NCBI GenBank assembly: GCA_016928515.1 | Contig: JAFGKR010000045.1 | Coordinates: 1-38,475 of the forward strand | Direction: 5' to 3' | DNA: 38,475 nucleotides | Origin: Bacteroidota bacterium | GTDB taxonomy: Bacteria > Bacteroidota > Ignavibacteria > SZUA-365 | Part shown: positions 37,108 through 38,475 of the stretch, in pieces | Numbering within the stretch: the stretch's first letter is position 1 | How the letters are laid out: each line of letters begins with the position of its first letter | Made by a program: the position numbers and the translations under genes | Notes under the pieces: generated by a model | The model's input: the letters and a program-made list of their open reading frames with translations, nothing else | Databases searched by the model: none | Told to the model about the DNA's origin: nothing

Positions 37108-37359
37108 ATGAAATCCATCACGTATTCCCACGCGCGTCAGAACCTGGCCAGGGTCATGGAAGGGACCTGCCGCGACAGGGAGCCGGTCATCGTCACCCGT
37201 GCGAGAAACGAGAGCGTCGTGATCCTGTCGCTCGAGGAGTTCGAGGCGCTGGAGGAGACGGCACATCTGCTGCGATCGCCGACGAACGCCCGCCGGCTGC
37301 TCGAGTCGATGCTGCAGCTTGAAGAAGGGAAAGGAAGCGAGAGGGAGCTTGAGGATTGA
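37108..37359 (+). CDS. yefM: YefM-family antitoxin
   Basis: The 83-aa antitoxin of the Phd/YefM fold neutralises YoeB and represses the operon. The N-terminal DNA-binding part reads MKSITYSHARQNLARVMEGTCRDREPVIVTRARNESVVILSLEEFEALEET, a good match to YefM ([38 protein letters not shown]-like). The C-terminal arm (AHLLRSPTNARRLLESMLQLEEGKG) is the toxin-binding segment. Start ATG 37108 has AGGAG 9 nt upstream; the track start at 37051 runs through the operator. It overlaps the toxin gene (TTGA). Confidence 0.93.
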   Translation: MKSITYSHARQNLARVMEGTCRDREPVIVTRARNESVVILSLEEFEALEETAHLLRSPTNARRLLESMLQLEEGKGSERELED

Positions 37360-37610
37360 AGATCATGTTCTCGGAACGCGCCTGGGAGGATTATCTGTAC
37401 TGGCTCGAGCACGACAGGAAGCTTCTCAGGCGCATCAACGCACTGATCAGGGAGATTCAGCGAACACCGTATGGGGGAACGGGGAAGCCCGAACCGCTGC
37501 GGCATGCGCTCACGGGATGGTGGTCCCGCCGCATCACCGAAGAGCATCGAATCGTGTACCGCATCCGGGACGATTCCGTGCAGATCGCGCAGCTTCGTTA
37601 CAAATACTGA
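37356..37610 (+). CDS. yoeB: YoeB/Txe-family ribosome-dependent mRNA interferase
   Basis: The 84-aa toxin has exactly the length of E. coli YoeB and aligns end to end (MKIMFSERAWEDYLYWLEHDRK..., RTPYGGTGKPEPLRHALTGWWSRRITEEHRIVYRI). That alignment shows translation starts at TTG 37356, overlapping the antitoxin stop as TTGA, and not at ATG 37365. YoeB cleaves mRNA in the ribosomal A site. Glu46 (KPE) and Arg65 (EEHR) of the active site are kept. The usual His83 is Lys83 here (LRYKY), while Tyr84 is kept. The low-efficiency start codon would keep toxin below antitoxin. Confidence 0.94.
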   Translation: MKIMFSERAWEDYLYWLEHDRKLLRRINALIREIQRTPYGGTGKPEPLRHALTGWWSRRITEEHRIVYRIRDDSVQIAQLRYKY

Positions 37611-37628
37611 ATCGATCCGAAGTAATTC

Positions 37629-37690
37629 TACCCGGGTAAAAATTATTAAATTCACCCGGGTAATATTGACTATGATATTTTACCCGGGTA
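37629..37690. promoter_or_regulatory. Three ACCCGGGT palindromic operators
   Basis: TACCCGGGTA (37629-37638), CACCCGGGTA (37653-37662) and TACCCGGGTA (37681-37690) are centred 24 and 28 bp apart and separated by AT-rich DNA. The 8-bp core is identical in all three. The third lies inside the -35/-10 spacer of the DUF2239 promoter and the second just upstream of its -35, a repressor-type layout. Confidence 0.85.
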
Positions 37691-37694
37691 TATT
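37666..37694 (+). promoter_or_regulatory. Promoter of the DUF2239 gene
   Basis: TTGACT, an exact 17-nt spacer and TATATT form a strong sigma70-type promoter. Transcription would begin near 37701, giving a leader of about 35 nt with AGGAAGG before ATG 37736. Confidence 0.75.
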
Positions 37695-37735
37695 TAGGAG
37701 AATTTCAGGTATTCATTCAGGAAGGATTTGAAGTC

Positions 37736-38434
37736 ATGGCAACAACACAAACACAGCGCTGCGTCGCATTCGAGGGACACCGCTGCATCGCGGCGGGGGA
37801 GATTCTGGAGGTCGCACGGAGGGTCAAGGAGGCGATCGAGCAGGGAATGCAATCCATGGTATTGATTTTCGATGCTGTCACAAGTGACCCTGTAGAAATA
37901 GATTTCCGCGGTTCACTTCAAGATGTACTTGAAAGAGTTCGCACGCAGAATCCGGCCGGGGACACGGTGGCCTCGATCCAGTCTGGTGAGGGGGAGGCCC
38001 AAGCCGGAAGCGCTTCCACGGCGGAAGACATTGATCCCGATACGGATATCGCTCCGGAGGCAGGAGAGGAACTTCCCCGCGGTCCCGGCCGTCCGAAACT
38101 CGGTGTGATCGCTCGTGAGGTGACGCTGCTTCCCCGGCACTGGGAGTGGTTGGGGAGCCAGCCCGGTGGTGCATCCGCGACGATGCGTCGCCTGGTGGAG
38201 ACCGCGCGCAGGGAAAACCGCGCAGGCGACGAAAAACGTGCCGCGCAGGATGCCGCATACAAGTTCATGAACGCGGTGGCCGGCAACCTGCCGGGTTTCG
38301 AAGAGGCTACGCGCGCGCTGTTCGCGTGGGACCGCGACCGTTTCCACGTACTCACGGAAGAGTGGCCCGCGGATATCCGGGATCACGCACGAACGGTGGC
38401 GGAGGGTGCCTTTTCCGATACGGGTGATCAATAA
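37736..38434 (+). CDS. DUF2239 family protein, possible ribbon-helix-helix regulator
   Basis: The 232-aa protein matches the DUF2239 pattern: an N-terminal half (CVAFEGHRCIAAGEILEVARRVKEA...LIFDAVTSDPVEIDFRG), a Glu/Asp/Ala-rich linker (about 80-118), then the hallmark GRPKLGVIAREVTLLPRHWEWLGSQPGGASATMRRLVETARRE and a helical C-terminus (AYKFMNAVAGNLPGFEEATRALFAWDRDRF). No function has been established for the family to my knowledge. The hallmark reads as beta strand (REVTLLP), helix, Gly-turn, helix, like ribbon-helix-helix DNA-binding proteins, and GRPK before it resembles an AT-hook. With three palindromes at its own promoter, autoregulation is a reasonable inference. A further gene follows 33 nt downstream. 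Confidence 0.85.
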   Translation: MATTQTQRCVAFEGHRCIAAGEILEVARRVKEAIEQGMQSMVLIFDAVTSDPVEIDFRGSLQDVLERVRTQNPAGDTVASIQSGEGEAQAGSASTAEDIDPDTDIAPEAGEELPRGPGRPKLGVIAREVTLLPRHWEWLGSQPGGASATMRRLVETARRENRAGDEKRAAQDAAYKFMNAVAGNLPGFEEATRALFAWDRDRFHVLTEEWPADIRDHARTVAEGAFSDTGDQ

Positions 38435-38467
38435 CGAAGGCTTTCAATAATACTGGAGGTATGGAAC

Positions 38468-38475
38468 ATGAAAGC
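38468..38475 (+). CDS. Start of the next gene (cut by the window edge)
   Basis: ATGAAAGC follows GGAGG at a spacing of about 9 nt, a good translation start 33 nt after the DUF2239 stop with no terminator between. ATG 38461 is in a different frame and too close to GGAGG. Only Met-Lys and part of a third codon are visible, so the product cannot be told. It is probably co-transcribed with DUF2239. Confidence 0.5.

Noticed and set aside
37629-37690. CRISPR or recombination sites
   Set aside because: Only 10-bp palindromes positioned around a promoter; an operator explanation is simpler.
1-38475. tRNA, rRNA, riboswitch, insertion sequence or prophage
   Set aside because: I looked in the intergenic gaps and saw no cloverleaf, no conserved riboswitch core and no transposase or integrase ORF. 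In particular, nothing like an FMN riboswitch precedes ribH, which has only a 14-nt gap upstream.

Overview
The window is chromosomal DNA from a GC-rich, Gram-negative member of the FCB group. Three proteins end in type IX secretion (T9SS) C-terminal sorting domains (1-723, 21179-26437 on the minus strand, 31372-36990). There is a PorZ-like T9SS protein, an LptD-like outer-membrane protein and an Omp85-type barrel protein. Several genes carry Shine-Dalgarno sites (AAGGAG before rpsA, GGAGG before the 30969 lipoprotein). That is atypical for classical Bacteroidia and points to an early-branching lineage such as Ignavibacteria/Kapabacteria. This placement is inference, because no rRNA or tRNA is present.

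Layout. 1-723 is the 3' end of a T9SS cargo gene, followed by two hairpins. 1000-3822 encodes an LptD-like protein and 4030-6072 encodes DsbD. A three-copy 45-bp tandem repeat and a terminator follow. 6345-21093 is a tightly packed chain of twelve plus-strand genes, most of them overlapping by 1-8 nt: type 2 IPP isomerase, polyprenyl diphosphate synthase, HPr, PTS enzyme I, phosphoglucose isomerase, a second isomerase of the bifunctional PGI/PMI family, a protease/propeller/barrel fusion, a BamB-like lipoprotein, a PEGA protein, a PHP phosphoesterase, lumazine synthase and PorZ. It is probably one operon or a few coupled ones. A convergent minus-strand gene (21179-26437) encodes a giant secreted multidomain protein whose alpha/beta-hydrolase domain has lost its nucleophile. 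cmk-ispH-rpsA (26694-30289) is a conserved housekeeping cluster ending in a textbook terminator. Next come a minus-strand lipoprotein with a probable surface-export signal, a 402-bp gene-free stretch with a good promoter, and a second giant T9SS protein. The right end is regulatory and accessory: a YefM/YoeB-type toxin-antitoxin pair under a TGTACA-type operator, then a DUF2239-family gene whose promoter carries three ACCCGGGT palindromes.

How the genes work together. IspH, type 2 Idi and the prenyl synthase supply isoprenoids through the MEP pathway. HPr, EI and the two sugar-phosphate isomerases act around PEP and glucose-6-phosphate. LptD-like, DsbD, BamB-like, Omp85-like and PorZ proteins build and service the envelope through which the giant T9SS proteins are exported.

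The most promising undescribed system is the DUF2239 locus. The protein has a segment that reads like a ribbon-helix-helix DNA-binding motif. Its promoter has one ACCCGGGT palindrome in the -35/-10 spacer and two upstream, which suggests an autoregulated operon continuing past the window edge. Other points of interest are the dead-hydrolase T9SS protein, a 9-G tract in porZ, a YoeB toxin with Lys in place of its usual catalytic His83, and several dispersed-repeat palindromes.
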